Source: Strigops habroptila
Taxonomy: Eukaryota; Chordata; Aves; Psittaciformes; Psittacidae
Reading direction: 5' to 3'
Assembly (NCBI RefSeq): GCF_004027225.2
Contig: NC_044288.2
Location: forward strand, 1,952,719-2,016,718
Length of the DNA stretch: 64,000 bases
Part shown: positions 48,801-64,000 of the stretch, piece after piece
Layout of the letters: the number at the start of each line of letters is the position of its first letter
Numbering within the stretch: the stretch's first letter is position 1
Made by a program: the position numbers and the translations under genes
The notes under the pieces: generated by a model
Told to the model about the DNA's origin: nothing
The model's input: only the letters and a program-made list of their open reading frames with translations
The model's database searches: none

Positions 48801-49969
48801 GCAGGCACCAGCATCTTGCTGTCCCAGTAAGGTGCTGCTGTTCAGAGTAATTGCATTTGCTCAGCACGGCTGAACTGGCAGCAGAAGGCATGCTTTAAGA
48901 GGAGGCTAATAAAAATACCATTCCCAGTGCTGTGCATCACTTAGTAATAATCTCATAAAGAGCTATGTCACAAAATCAAGACAGCCAGCATGGAAATCTC
49001 CAGATGCTTAAAGGCAACACCTCAGCATGCCCAGCAAAGGGAGCAGATTGCCTGTGGCCTTCCTGCTGCTCTGCTCCTCCTCTGTTCCATCACTGCTGAT
49101 CAGCAGCGCCCATCCATCACTGGTTGAGACAGAGCTTTGCTGCCCCAGCAGTGTGTTGAGTTACTTCTGGGCCTTCCAAGAGCCAGTCTGTTAGTGGTTT
49201 AATATCAGACAATAAACCCTGCAGCAGGCAAGCTCATCTGCTTTGCACGGGGAGGGAGAAGAGGCTCTGCACTCAGACTCCTGCTGTCCCTCTCACCTTC
49301 TCAAAGTGCCTGCAACAAGGAGATCTGAAGCAAACATCTTCATTCCGCACCTTAGGAGGAGGTGAACTTTACAGACACAACCTGGGCAGCACGTGAGACT
49401 GCCCTCAGAACAAGGAAATGATTCCTTTTTCAGAGAGGCCTCTTTAACTTATTCTGTGGGGTTCACCGGTTTAAAAGGCAACAGCCACTATGTGCTCATA
49501 ACCCACACACTTCTCAACCGATGTCACCTCCTCTTTCACTGCCAGGCTCTCTGCAAACGACGTTTCCTGTGGTAGAAGTCACTACACCAGCATTCAAAAC
49601 ATGATATTAACTAGGGAAGATCAGTTATTGACAACAAAGCCCCAGCACTGGGCATGCACCAAGCCACAGCTTTACAACCCGTTAGAAAAGAGACATTCCT
49701 GCCTCCTGGAATTGCTGTGTATGGATTACTCTGTTAATGAAGACAGCATTACTGAGGAGTTAGTGCACTCAGGCAATACCAGGCTCTGTTCCAAGCTTCA
49801 CTGCTTATCCTTTGGACAAATTACTTTGATTCTCTGTGCCTCAGCCACTGCACATTCAGGACAGTGACAAACTTCACCTGTTTTTTAAAGCTACTTCCTC
49901 CTGTCCTGCTCTGTAAGGGCAAAGTAATAAAGTATATGAACCACAACACTGAAAACCATTAGTACTGGA
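45811..49969. other. FNDC5-S100PBP intergenic, no gene seen
   Basis: Four kilobases without a recognised gene or CR1. A 176-codon frame at 46981-47511 (+) has low-complexity Pro-rich content and no family resemblance. The AT-rich stretch 47580-47900 looks like unique, possibly conserved non-coding DNA. Confidence 0.5.
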
Positions 49970-49976
49970 CCTGCAT

Positions 49977-49982
49977 TTTATT
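49977..49982 (-). terminator. Candidate S100PBP poly(A) signal
   Basis: TTTATT on the plus strand reads AATAAA on the minus strand, 1 kb beyond the S100PBP stop. Confidence 0.5.
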
Positions 49983-50331
49983 TCCTTAAAATCACATTAG
50001 CCAAAAGTATCACCAAAAAATTACTATGATAAAAATACAGCACAATTTCCTCTATGAATAAACCTAGTTTGCTCTCTGAATTCCACCTATAAACACTTAA
50101 AAGGTTTATAAGGCCTGTACAGGAAGAGCAGATAAACCTGTATCTGTTTAATAAATCCTCCAAAGAATTTGGAGTTCCTATGCTCTGTTAGGAAAGGAGA
50201 TGGAGGCAGCATGGAGACCAGAAGTTGCTGTTGGACTGTGTAGCTTAAAACAACACAAGGTCACAGTGTCCTGGGCAGTTCCAGGAAGCAGGAAGTGCAA
50301 GAGGAAAACTTCACAATAACACAGCAGGAAA

Positions 50332-50436
50332 GGACACTCCATCCAGCAGGTACAGAATAAACCAAAGGAAACTCCATCCAGCAGGTACTGAATAAACCAA
50401 AGGAAACTCCATCCAGCAGGTACTGAATAAACCAAA
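50332..50436. repeat. 35-bp tandem repeat, three copies
   Basis: Three near-identical copies of a 35-base unit beginning ggaaactccatccagcaggt; the first copy differs at two positions and the next two are identical. It lies within the inferred S100PBP 3' UTR. Confidence 0.95.
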
Positions 50437-50973
50437 GGGAGAATCTCCTGCAATATTTTTACAAGACAAGTTACAAATGAAACAAGTAAAACCAATCACA
50501 ACAAAGCAAACTTCAGGACCAGAAAGAACAACAGAACAAGATAAGACAAAACCAAACCACGTAAAGCAACAGCTATAAACTACCACATCTCTGTCAAATG
50601 GAGGGGGACAGCAGCTACAGGCTGGTTTTACAGTTTAAAACACTTTCATGTTATCCAAAGGAATCCAAATCACTGTAGGAGATTCAATGCCAAGGTTTGG
50701 GACCAAGCTTTAAAGAAGTCTTCCCCCTCTGAAGCACATTTTCCAGTGGCCATCATTGAAATCTTACATCCTCACATGCACTGTGCAGTCTTGAACACCA
50801 ACTACATTTGTTACTCTGTGAGGAGGTTGTTTTCAGTTCAAAGAACACCACTGATGCCAAATTCCTGCACAAACCAGATCACATTTAAATTGCATTTCAA
50901 ACCCAGCTCCAAATGTTTCTAAAACATAGAAGCTTCCATTGGCCTTATTAGAAACAGATCAAAAAACAACTTA

Positions 50974-53900
50974 TCAAGATACAAACCATTCAAAGCCAGA
51001 ACCATTGACAACAACTCTAAATGTACAACAAGAACCAGCACAGTCCCTCAGCAGCAAAATCAAACATGACAAGGCTGTGACAGGGCAACACTGGAAGTGG
51101 TCAGGAATGCTCTGGAAATAGTGGTGTTTGGCCAAGTTCTTGCTCACCCACTGCGCAAGGCTGTACCTTTGGGTACGTTTCTTGTTGGACCTTGGGTCAT
51201 TTCTGCAAAAAGTAAGTAAAACAGTTAAAACACACACAAGAGAAGCATAATGAGAGGCTGGAACAGCATCTTCTCTGACAAAGCCTTCCCCTGTCCTTGG
51301 GGCTTGCAGCTGGTACCTAATGTTCTTGTTAGGAGAGGTTTTAGATGGGAAACCACATTGTAAGCAAGCACCTTGGTAAGTAACAACAGCAAAGTTTCTT
51401 TGTCCTTTGAACTGCCCTGTGCTTTAACACCTCCTCTGCAAAGCTCTTCCTCCCTGGCCCAGTGGAAAGGCTGAAGGCTCAACTACACAGCAGCCTAAAG
51501 CTGCAGCAAGTTGTTCTCACCAAGCACTATACACGTTAAACACTCATTTGCTCCATCTAAGCACATTCTGATCTAACGAGACAAACCCCCACAAACTTTA
51601 AGCAGTCTTAGAAGAACAAGATTAAAAACCAAATTACATTTCAAGGAGCTTGGTTATCTCCAGGCCTCAGAGTGTTACAAAGCTTTTCCACACTGTTAGA
51701 GGCTGCTTTGCTCCTCCTGCATTCTGAAAAGCACCAACTCTGCTACCTTATTGCTTTTTCATTCATGCACAAGCAACAGCATAACTCAGGAAATGGCATT
51801 TCTAAGCTGCAGACCCATCTGAAGGAGCACAAACTGCAAACCCTCTCTCAGAACAGTTGGTTTGGAGAAGGAGCATCCAGCTGGCAGAGGGCTGGCACAT
51901 CCACAACACAGAGCTTTATTTCTGCAGCAGTTGCTCAGCAAGAGCAACCAGTGACCAGACAGGTCTCAAGCCAGCAAAGTGACTTGTTCATGCCAACAAC
52001 TGGGGAGAGATACCTGGATTACAACCCACATCTACTTACTGTGAATTCAGAAAGGCTGTGTCCTGCCTGGATCATACAGGCTGCTCCCAAGAGGCCTTGA
52101 GAGTTACACGGGTCACACAGCACCAAACCTTTATTCATGACTCAAGCACTCCAGTCTTACAGCTCTGTGCACACAGAACAAGCACCTCTACTCAAAGAGC
52201 AGCTCTGAAGGCCTCACACAGTGAACCTTTGGTAAGAGATGGTTCAGCAGAATGCAAGAATCCTTGAATTTATGGCATAAAATATGAAACAACCAGTAAC
52301 TCCAACCTCACTGGAGTGTTCTCTCATCTGCTCACCCAGAACAGGTACTACAGCTCAGGGAAAGTCAACTTCCCTGGAGTACTGCCCTTGCTGAAATCCA
52401 CTGTCTCAGGGTGCTCTCAGTGCAGAACAGGGTGTGTGTCCTTGCCCGGTCAAAACTCAAAGGTTTTTCCATGTGATGAATGGAATCATGGTTCTGTGTA
52501 ACTCTGCTTCCTTCTCAGCTATCCTTCATAAACTGCAGTTCTCAGCTTTTACTTACCCAAAGGAATAGCTTCTTGTCAAAAGAAAAATGAAGAGATACTT
52601 CTAGAAGAGATTTCAGAGTGTTCTTGAGAAATCCATGGCTTTGGGCTGCGTTGTTTAGGAGGGAAGCACTCCCGGCCAGCTAACAAAGGACAAACTCTCC
52701 CTGCCACGTACCAGTTCACAGTGTGTGCAATAAGCTGATGCAAGATGTGACTAGGAGAAATCACAACTTTCCACAAATCCCAGCCTTCCTACATGCCATC
52801 CCCCTCCTCATCTCTGAGTCACAGCTGAAGTGGGTGCACCCTTCACCCCTGCAACTGAGGGAAGACAAGAAGTTGTGCAAACCACCACCATGACTCACAA
52901 GGACTTCACACCAGGAAGAGGCTTGAGCTCCTCTATGAGAAGTCCCAGGAGCAGACTAATGCTGTCAAATATTTAGAGGGCCATTATCTCAGTGCCTCAG
53001 GTAACCCCCTAACCCAGAGCTGTGGGGGAAGAATCCTTATGGCCATTACACATGAGGAAAGGAGACAGTGACACCCTGGATAAACTGAACCACCATATAA
53101 CAGACCTTAAAGCATTTTGGTTTCTTTCTGCTCAGGAACAGTCCATCCCACATCCTTCCACAACAGCTGAGACCAAACTACAGATTTAGAAGGAGATTTC
53201 CAAGCAAGTTCCACTCTCATCTAGAAACTGGGAGCTGTGATTATCTCAGCAAAAGCACCTGCAAACCAAAGCCGTGTGGTTCATCACTGGAGAGGCCCCT
53301 GGACCTTCACTAGGGAGTACCTCACTCTGTGAGCAGCTAAATTCCTCCCACCACTCCCCACACCAGAAGCCTCCCTGCAATCAGCTTTATCAATTCCTAC
53401 CCCTACTCCAAACCCCATCCCCCTGAAATTTAGAGTCTGTAGGTGGATTTCATTTGCTGTGAAGTGAAATCTACCTCCTGGGCTTAGCCATAAATGCAAT
53501 TCCTCCTCTGTGTCAGCACGGCTCAAGCCCTGTACCTTCCCTGCACACTTTCCATTCCAGCAAAAGGAGTTTGGGCACGTAAAAACTCTTTTAAGGTGAA
53601 AGATTCTCCTCAGCCAGCTCAGTCCCAACCAGCAGAGCAAACTCCTTCCAGGCAGCGCCTGCTAGCACAGTGTTCATTTGTATTTCACAGATTTCTTTCT
53701 CCATATGTTCCCTGATACTATTCTCCCTTTCCACCTCTTTAAACCTTGTGTGTTTGTGTTTTAAAGATACTGATCTTTGTTATTACACCAAGACCAGATG
53801 GTCTGTGGCTCTTTATAAGGGATTTCCTCTTCCCCCTTTTGATTCAAAAGGGATCCAAGAAAATAATTTATCAGTTTGTAACTGTAAGCATCATAAACCT

Positions 53901-56900
53901 CCATCAAACCAACCAAGCCTCGAGGAGAGCTGCTGGCAGAAACCCTCGAGGAAAGCCGTGGCTGAAGGCCAGACAGGAGCTTGCTCTGCTTCCCAGGTCC
54001 CTGGGGGTGCACTCACAGCGCTCCTGCTCCAAACAACAGGAGAATACCTCGTCTGAGCAGCAGGTGGGGCAAGCGCCGTCCCATAGGCACAACTGCGGTG
54101 TTAGTGACCTGTGAAAGCTGATGTCCTGAAGAGATCCTCTCCAGAGGAGGCCACGAAGATGGTCAGGGGCTGGAGCACCTCCCGTATGGAGACAGGCTGA
54201 GAACATTGGGGCTGTTCAGCCTGGAGAAGAGAAGCTGCGTGGAGACCTCAGAGCAGCTTCCAGTGTCTGAAGGGGGCTACAAGGATGCTGGAGAGGGACC
54301 TTCATCAGGGACTGGAGCGATAGGACAAGGGGTGATGGGTTCAAACTGAAACAGGGGAAGTTCAGGTTAGATATAAGGAAGAAGTTCTTCCCTGTGAGGG
54401 TGCTGAGGCGCTGGCACAGACTTTTCCCAGAGAAGCTGTGGCTGCCCCATCCCTGGCAGTGTTCAAGGCCAGGTTGGACACAGGGGCTTGGAGCAACCTG
54501 CTCTAGTGGAAGGTGTCCCTGCCCGTGGCAGGGGGTTGGGACTGGATAATCTTAAGGTCCCTTCCAACCCAAACCATTCTATGAGTCTAAATACAGATGT
54601 GTGGGTGAAAAGCAAGAGAAGGTTATGTTAAGAGAGGGAAATGCTTTTTCTGTTCAGTTTGTCCTTCCCCTGCCCATTTAAAAATAGGCCTATCCAGCTA
54701 CAAACACTGCTAGGGCAAAGTGTGAACACAGAGTGCCAGGAGACACAGTTAAAAAAGCAGGAGCCTCATGAGTTCTGCAGCCTGATACAGAACCAGCCAG
54801 AATTGCCAAGGAGAATCTCATGAAGAAGGGTATGATTCCACTTACTGCCGCATAAAGGGCAATAATGAAGTGTGAAGCTAGCAAATGGTCAGCTGGCAGA
54901 AAGCTTTTGTGGTCAATTATCAGTTCCAGCCATGCATTTACAAGCAGATGCTCAAATCTCATCTCATTTTTCCAGCTGCTCCAACGCAGCCTCAGCAGCA
55001 TTTAGATTCCTATGGGAAGCTGCAAATAAATCTATCAGCTTAAGTATCACCTAGAAACTAGAGAGGAAGCACAGCCAGAGCCACGGGTTATCTCCCAACT
55101 CACTGGGTGTGAAAAGTTTACTCTCAATACAAAAGGATTTCTTCCCACTAGTTGATGTTCAAACATTGCCCATGTGCCTGCAGCTTGTAGCACACAATCA
55201 CTCAACACATATAAGCAAGCTGTATTTATAGAGAAGTGCAAGATGCCATACAGGTAAGTGGAAAGACAAGACCTCCGCTGTAGCCAGCCTGTAATTCACC
55301 TAGACAACATATGAGCAAGGAGCAAGAGACAGGATACAGGAACAGATTACATGGAAGAGGGGATAGCAAAATCAAGCATTACCATTAAGACAAACACCAG
55401 GAGATTTGCAATACAAAACAGAGCTAAAGATTTGTAGCAATATATTAGTTACTGCTTCCCAAAAGGAATTCCTTTGCTGACTCTCAAACCTGCTCATTTT
55501 CCTTTAGAACTTCTTTGGGATCATTTTGCCTCTCTGCATCTCCCACGCAAGACACTGCTGCAGCTCCAGGTGCACAGAAGTGCCACACAGGGTCACAGTC
55601 ACCCACTGAGGAGGTGTTCCAGTGGCAACTGGGGAAGCCTACGCTGCCTGTTGGGCTGAATTCCAAGCCTACAGCTATTTGGAAGGAGAGGTTTGCACTA
55701 ATAAGACAAACAAATTGTGTGCATCACAGACAAGGTTCTTCCCCAGCAAAGCAGATCCCTGCTCCACTCTGCAGCCTCCTTCATTTGGAGCTTGATTCTC
55801 TGTGAGTCACAACATACGTCTTGCATTTTTAATTGGAAAGAATGAGAAAACAGGCCATTTGAGCTCTCCTTGCACAGTCCCCTCTGCATTACTTATGCTG
55901 TATTCATGCTCTGGAAAGCAGCCCTGTGGCTATGCAGCTGCTCGTGCTGCCCGGATAAGTGCAGGCTCCGTGCACCCAGCCACAGAACTGTCAGCTCCTT
56001 CTAACTCAAGAAATGACAATTCTTGCACCCATGAACACTCAGAATAGCCAGAGTGGGAGGCCAGCTCTGGATGCTACCAGAACATCCCAGTTCTAGCCAC
56101 CAACTCTTACCTGCTCTTTACAAACACCTTCCTTTCACCCTCTGCAGTTGATGGCTCTTGGATGAGACTGTTGGGAGAAGCAATGTTGAAGGGTTCACCA
56201 GTAAATCCAAATCTCTGCACTTCAGCTAAAGATTCCCTGAGTTTGGGTTCATAGTTGTGAACTGACAAGAACAAGTTACCTCCCAAGAGAACTAGCCAGA
56301 GCTCAGCTCTGCTCTTCCCAAGTAACACAGGCCTGTTTTGGGAGTATCCCTGATTTACTGCAGCAAGCCCCTTGGGTGATGTTTCCCAGCTATCCCAAAC
56401 TACAAAACTCATCTGAACCAGTCCTGGAACAAGACTGATTGCTGAACAGGAGCTAGAAGTGTAGCAGTCTTTGATTTCCCTTTGAAAAACAAGTACATTC
56501 AAAATGTCAAAGCCTCCAAGCTCAGCAAGCCAGGGTGTCTACCCTCCACCACCTGCACAGCCCTATCCATCCCATCTGGGGGTTACCTGGTGCAGGAGCT
56601 GCAGCTTTCTTCATATGGATGTGCACACTCTGGATATAAATGTGTCTTTTGCTCAAGCTCTGCTTCCAAAATGCATGTCCATTGTTTCAGGCTTTAAAAA
56701 TAAAGGACGGGGGTGTTTTATAGACAATTTATCAAATCAGGTTGCAGAAGACACAGAGTAAGAAGCATCCTGCAGAGCTATCACAGACATGGATTCTGAA
56801 AGCTCTATTCTGTGATTGCAAAAGAAATAAAAGTATTTCTTTGAATACAGCTGCAAAGATAAAACACTGAGGGCAAAGCAGGCGTGGAGCTGAGTGACCC

Positions 56901-58862
56901 AGCATGTTGCTGCCTGACCAACAAGGCAACCTGCAGTGAGCCCCAGAAGCAGCAGATTCTTCATGTTACTTAAGGCCACACCGGGAACAGCAACACAGAA
57001 CGTCTGAGGGCAGCAACCACAGGGAAGAACCAGCAAAGTGACAAGTCCAGGCCCAGGAGCACCGGAGAGCAGAAGAAACCACCCCTGTGCAGTGCCCGGA
57101 GCTGCTCTGCTGCTGCCACCTGCAGGAAACCGCTCCAGGAGAGCAGCCAAGGAGCCAGCACAAACAGCTCCTCCTCCACCCTGCACACCGCTGCCCAGCA
57201 CCCGGTTACCAACCTTCTTTCTCACCTGGACCAGCCCTATCTTCTTCCCCCTCTCACAGCATCTTACAGGGGAAAATAGTATTTTCTCCCTCCCCCCATT
57301 TCAGTCCATCTGAAGAGAAATGGAAACATAAAACCAGCAGCACACGACCAACCAAACTGGTTTAGGAAACCACCGGGACATTTTTCAAGCTCCTAAGAAA
57401 TTACCTTTCTTCCTCCTCTTGTGGCACAGGAATAACTTTGCCAGGCTTCTTCCCACTGGTTGTCTCTTCCTGCTCAGTCTGGCCTCCAGCTGTTCCACCT
57501 GACTAGACAGGTAAGACAAAAGGGGATTAACACCTAATTAAAAAAATCATTCCATGTAAGTCTTGATTATACAGTTATAAAATCCCACTTGGAAAACCTT
57601 CCCTTGCTGTGTAAAAAGGCACATTTGTGTGCCCATGGACACCACTGCAAATATCAAAGTGAAAGGGAACTGAAAACACTTGAGCTACAAGAATTAAGAT
57701 GTGTGTTTACTTTCATGCTGTTTGATGGCTGTTCAGCTTCTGTGGAATCCCCCTCATCACCCTCTGGAAAGCCCAATTTCCCTGAGAAACAGCTCCTAGT
57801 TGCTTTGGGAAGTTCTTGGCTCTTGCACCCAGACGATGGTGTGGAACACATCAGCACCAGAGGTACTGAACCCTCCTCAGCTGGATTGTGGTTGGCAGAG
57901 GGCACACATCTTGCCACACCATCACCACGGAAGTCAGGCACGTGGCTGCTGGTAAAAGGAGTCTTCCTCAGGCTTTGCCAGCCATTGGACACCAACCCCT
58001 CCAAGGAACCTTCAAGGTCACAGCTATGAGCAGTATTATCATTGCTGATCGCTTCTGAAGCTTCTCTTTCAGCTCCCTCCAAAGAACTGTCCTCCAGAAG
58101 CTCACCCACATCAGCATCGATTGGGCTGAGATTCAGAAGCTCCTGGATGTCCAGGTCGAAGAGCATGCGAATTACTTGGGCTGATGGCAGGAGGTTCTCA
58201 TCCAGACCAGCACTTTCATTCAGAAGGCTGGGATAACCTTCAGAGCCGACTGAAGAACACTCTCTGGACAGAGGTTCATTTGGGTCCTCTGTGGTCACAC
58301 CTTCAGTGGTGGCTGATGCCCCAATGCACCTGCTGCTCTCGTCCTTTTCACTCTCTCCATTCACATTTTGGCTCAGAGCTCTCTTTCTAGTTAGGTGCTG
58401 CTCACATTCCACACAATCGTCTGCCAAGATTTCCTGGATCTCTTCCTCAGTGAAATTGAAAGGAGAACTCCCTTCTTCACTGTCTGACAGTTCCAACAAG
58501 GCATCATCTGGCTCACTATCATCAAAACATCTGGTGGTGTCTACAGAAATGGCCACATCATCATATTTTGATGCAGAAGAACTGGCAACAAGGTTGTCAT
58601 GGTCAGCATCATCCAGAAAACAAGGGGATCCTTGAAAGCAGGCAGGGCCTGGGGAACAGAGCAGCAGTTTCCTTGCTGGGTCTGGAGTGCTACAGTCATG
58701 ACCCAACACACAGGCTTTCTTTGCTGACCGCAGGGCCTGAACCTGCTCTGAGGAATCCAGCAGCCTTTTGGCTCTGGGAACTGTACTATCAACAGTGGGC
58801 TTAAAGTCATGACAAAGACAGAAGCCAGAGGGGTGAGGAGAATAAGGGGAATGGTTGTCCAT
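50974..58862 (-). CDS. S100PBP: S100P-binding protein, complete coding model
   Basis: Nuclear protein first found as a partner of the calcium sensor S100P. Minus-strand exons: 58862-57711, 57502-57405, 56657-56587, 56261-56111, 51202-50974 (stop 50976-50974). The total of 1701 bases (566 residues) closes in phase. Large first exon: acidic block [12 protein letters not shown] followed by [12 protein letters not shown], matching human DDSLLELSEGEE and TEEEIDALL. Second exon: GKVIPVPQ (human GKVIPVLQ). Last exon: [19 protein letters not shown] (human RYSLTQWV...HHRFQ). The third and fourth are less certain: the third reads [13 protein letters not shown] (compare human QLYLRSVIAHIE), the fourth ends KVFVKS and joins the last through a split Arg codon, as human TTRNY. 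After IPDHFQ the frame runs about 35 residues past the human end. The N-terminus is also longer than the human one I recall. Head to head with YARS1. Confidence 0.88.
54150..54595 (+). repeat. CR1 3' end, sense, long copy
   Basis: About 445 bases of sense CR1 including the conserved 3' UTR and the terminus ccaacccaaaccattctatg. It lies in the S100PBP intron 51203-56110, antisense to that gene. It looks young, with little divergence from the other tails. Confidence 0.95.
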
Positions 58863-60500
58863 GTTGCTGCTGCTTCCTGTGTCTCAGTGACCCTGTGCCT
58901 TCTGCTTACAGCTCTAGCAGCTCATTCTCAGGTTCATCGGATCCTGGTGCCCTTTGATCAGCCTTCAGAAATCAGCAGGAGTCAGCTCCAACCTGCCAGG
59001 AAAACCAACATCTTAGAGAAAAGAACCTCCAGTGTTTTCCAAAGCAGCAGTGATGTGAAGGGGAAAGCAAAGCCACCAGCTGAGGCACAATGTTAACTCA
59101 CAATCTCCATTACCTCCCCTCCAGCCCGTTTTAGATCTTAACACCACACAATAACAACCAGTCCCTCATTCCCTCAACACAAGGTTGTTTGGCTTTCTCA
59201 AGCAGGACTAACACAAGCCCTAATCACCAGCACAGTCCCTGCAATCTCCTCCAAAGCCGCTGTAAATCAGTCACTCCAATACCAGCATTCACAGGTTACA
59301 TTCTTTACGACCTCAAATTTAAAGTGCAGATCACACTTGAGATATTAACCACAGCCTCAGAGATGCTCCTCAGGGATACCAAACAAACAGTCTTTTTTTA
59401 GGTTAGGAAAAACTGAGCAAGAAAAGTAACTGGCAGGGAGCTCCGAGGACATTCAGCAGCCCTTAGTCACCACCACACTCATACACAGCGTGTTTGATAG
59501 CGAGAGATGAGAAGATAAAGAAGCTTCCTGTAAAATTCAATAGTTTAGAAGCATTCACAAACAAAACCTGTTTTCCTCCTAGAGAGGACTCACACTAACA
59601 TGAATCTTTTGACTTGGATGCCCTGTGTTTGACTCTCTCCCCGCAGGAGAACCTGGGCTAAGAAAAGGTATTTCCTGTCCTCTTTGACCAAGGGATTTAA
59701 AGGGACACCTCTGGTCTTTCCACTGCTTTGACTACTCCCTGATTTCAGAAAAGGAGGGGGAATAAACCCCAGGGAGTTCTGCTGCTTCCTCATCATTCTG
59801 CCCAACTAACAATCAGCACTTTCAGGGTAATGCTTTCACCACACTGCAGGAAGAAAATACCTCAGGAATCAGCTACATACATACAAAACCTATGCAAGAA
59901 CACACAGAGCCATGAGCAGCCCCCACAGGGCTTGTCTGGAGTTCTGCAATTTAGCTACAAGTGCTTCAAAAGGCAAATAGAAGTAAATTAAACCTGGATT
60001 TGGTCCCAGAGTGCAGCAGGCTGATAATCTAGCTCCTAACTGATACGGACTTGAAAAGAACCAAAATGCTTTAAGCCTTTGAGCTGGAACTGGCTTACAA
60101 AAATCACATTTGGGGATGTTTACATGCTCAGCTCACAGGCAAGGAACTGGTTTTTCTACTGCTGTGACCTTCCCAAGTCACCTAAACGCAGCCTACGTTG
60201 GGGCTTTGCTTTCAGTCCTACATCAACTGATTCAGCAGCAGAACTCTGGTGACCAGAGCCCAGACAGAACCTGCTGCAATTCCCCAGGAGCAGAGTTCAG
60301 GGGCTGTTTGAGGGCTTTTAAATGCTCAGTAAGTTTTAACAGCTCTGAAACTGATGTAAGACAAAGCTGCCCCTCTCTCCCCACCCCTCATTCTAGCACT
60401 GGTGCTTGTACGGTCAGACCATGCTGGGGCCAGCGCATCCCCACTGCCGCGGATGTGCCCTTCTCCCAGGGGCTGCCAAAGCAAAGTTACATGTTTTATC
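58863..60500. other. S100PBP 5' intron/leader region
   Basis: Between the S100PBP ATG and the CpG island. It must hold a leader exon boundary, for example the minus-strand acceptor near 58908, but I cannot fix it. No other gene is recognised. Confidence 0.4.
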
Positions 60501-60504
60501 ATAC

Positions 60505-60830
60505 ATTAGACTGGTTTGGGTTGAAGGGACCTTAAAGCTCATCCAGTACCCCTGCCACGGGCAGGGACACCTTCCACTAGAGCAGGTTGCTCCAAGCCCC
60601 TGTGTCCAACCTGGCCTTGAACACTGCCAGGGATGGGGCAGCCACAGCTTCTCTGGGAAAAGTCTGTGCCAGCGCCTCAGCACCCTCCCAGGGAAGAGCT
60701 TCTGCCTCAGAGCTCATCTCAGTCTGCCCTCTGGCAGGTTAAAGCCATTCCCCTTGGCCTGTCCCTACAGGCCCTTGTCCAAAGCCCCTCTCCTGGAGCC
60801 CCTTCAGCTATTTCTGTGCGTGCCTTCAGT
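60505..60830 (-). repeat. CR1 3' tail near the bidirectional promoter
   Basis: Antisense CR1 tail starting gactggtttgggttgaaggg and ending near cagctatttctgtg. It shares long blocks with the copies at 2350 and 54150 and lies immediately outside the CpG island. Confidence 0.94.
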
Positions 60831-60849
60831 GAACACCGAGATCCACAGA

Positions 60850-63759
<2,910 letters not shown>

Positions 63760-64000
63760 GTGAGTGCCAGGAGGGACTGAACACTGTCCCTGAGGCTCCT
63801 GAGGGCTCTGAGCAGCAGTGGGAGAGGTGTGGAGCAGAGCGTGGCGCAGTGGCTGTAGGAGGGCAGGGTGCTCCCACCCAGGAGAGCCCAAAGGTGAGAC
63901 GATGGGTGAAGGATGTGGTGACACCAACTGTCCTGGTGTAGGACAGGACCATGGCAGCCACATCCTGGAACAGAGCAGCAGTTGGACTGTTCTCAGTTGA
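63760..64000 (+). other. YARS1 intron, truncated by window end
   Basis: Intron following exon 63674-63759. No further coding exon appears before the window ends. Confidence 0.8.

Larger units (their letters stand above)
49970..50973 (-). other. S100PBP: S100PBP 3' UTR (inferred)
   Basis: Region between the S100PBP stop and the minus-strand AATAAA. It contains the 35-base tandem repeat. Confidence 0.5.

Noticed and set aside
56111-56502. 131-codon minus-strand frame as one exon
   Set aside because: Its upstream half reads through a likely acceptor at 56262; only the part from 56261 fits S100PBP phase.

Overview
The window is vertebrate nuclear DNA from a bird, probably a songbird. Coding exons are small, with GT-AG introns and very high protein identity to vertebrate orthologues. 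At least ten CR1 (chicken repeat 1) retrotransposon tails are scattered through it. One solo LTR resembles an ERVL-type LTR that I remember from passerine genomes. High GC content, CpG islands and short intergenic gaps fit a gene-dense microchromosome; in chicken this gene group lies on chromosome 23 (recalled, not checked here).

Layout. At 540-14299 (+) lie 15 exons, the 3' end, of KDM1A (LSD1 histone demethylase); the upstream exons are outside the window. From about 14300 to 20035 there is its 3' UTR, a CR1 tail, a CpG island and the solo LTR. At 20036-20781 (+) there are three 3'-terminal exons recognisable as TMEM54, with a disrupted reading frame and no visible 5' exons. HPCA (hippocalcin) is complete at 21550-22690 (-) and faces TMEM54 tail to tail. 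A GC-rich intergenic region of about 7 kb follows. FNDC5 (irisin precursor) is complete at 29917-44074 (+), with a 7.7-kb first intron. A largely gene-free gap of about 4 kb (45810-49970) separates it from S100PBP at 50974-58862 (-). S100PBP and YARS1 (cytoplasmic tyrosyl-tRNA synthetase; first eight coding exons, 61434-63759, +) are head to head over a CpG island.

The block TMEM54-HPCA-FNDC5-S100PBP-YARS1, with its orientations, matches human 1p35.1 in reverse. The junction of KDM1A with TMEM54 does not match the human order, where RNF19B and AK2 lie beyond TMEM54. These neighbours are not a pathway: they are a chromatin enzyme, a neuronal calcium sensor, a myokine precursor, an S100P-binding nuclear protein and a tRNA synthetase.

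I found no tRNA, rRNA, CRISPR or bacterial-type feature, and no clear previously undescribed system. The most interesting points are: the decayed TMEM54 at a possible synteny breakpoint; loss of the ELR cytokine motif in YARS1 (Ala at residue 91); an AUG start in FNDC5, where human uses AUA; a GC-AG intron in FNDC5; a C-terminal extension of S100PBP; and several tandem repeats in regulatory or UTR positions. Exon boundaries were set by eye from splice sites, codon phase and remembered human proteins, and the phases close exactly in every complete gene.
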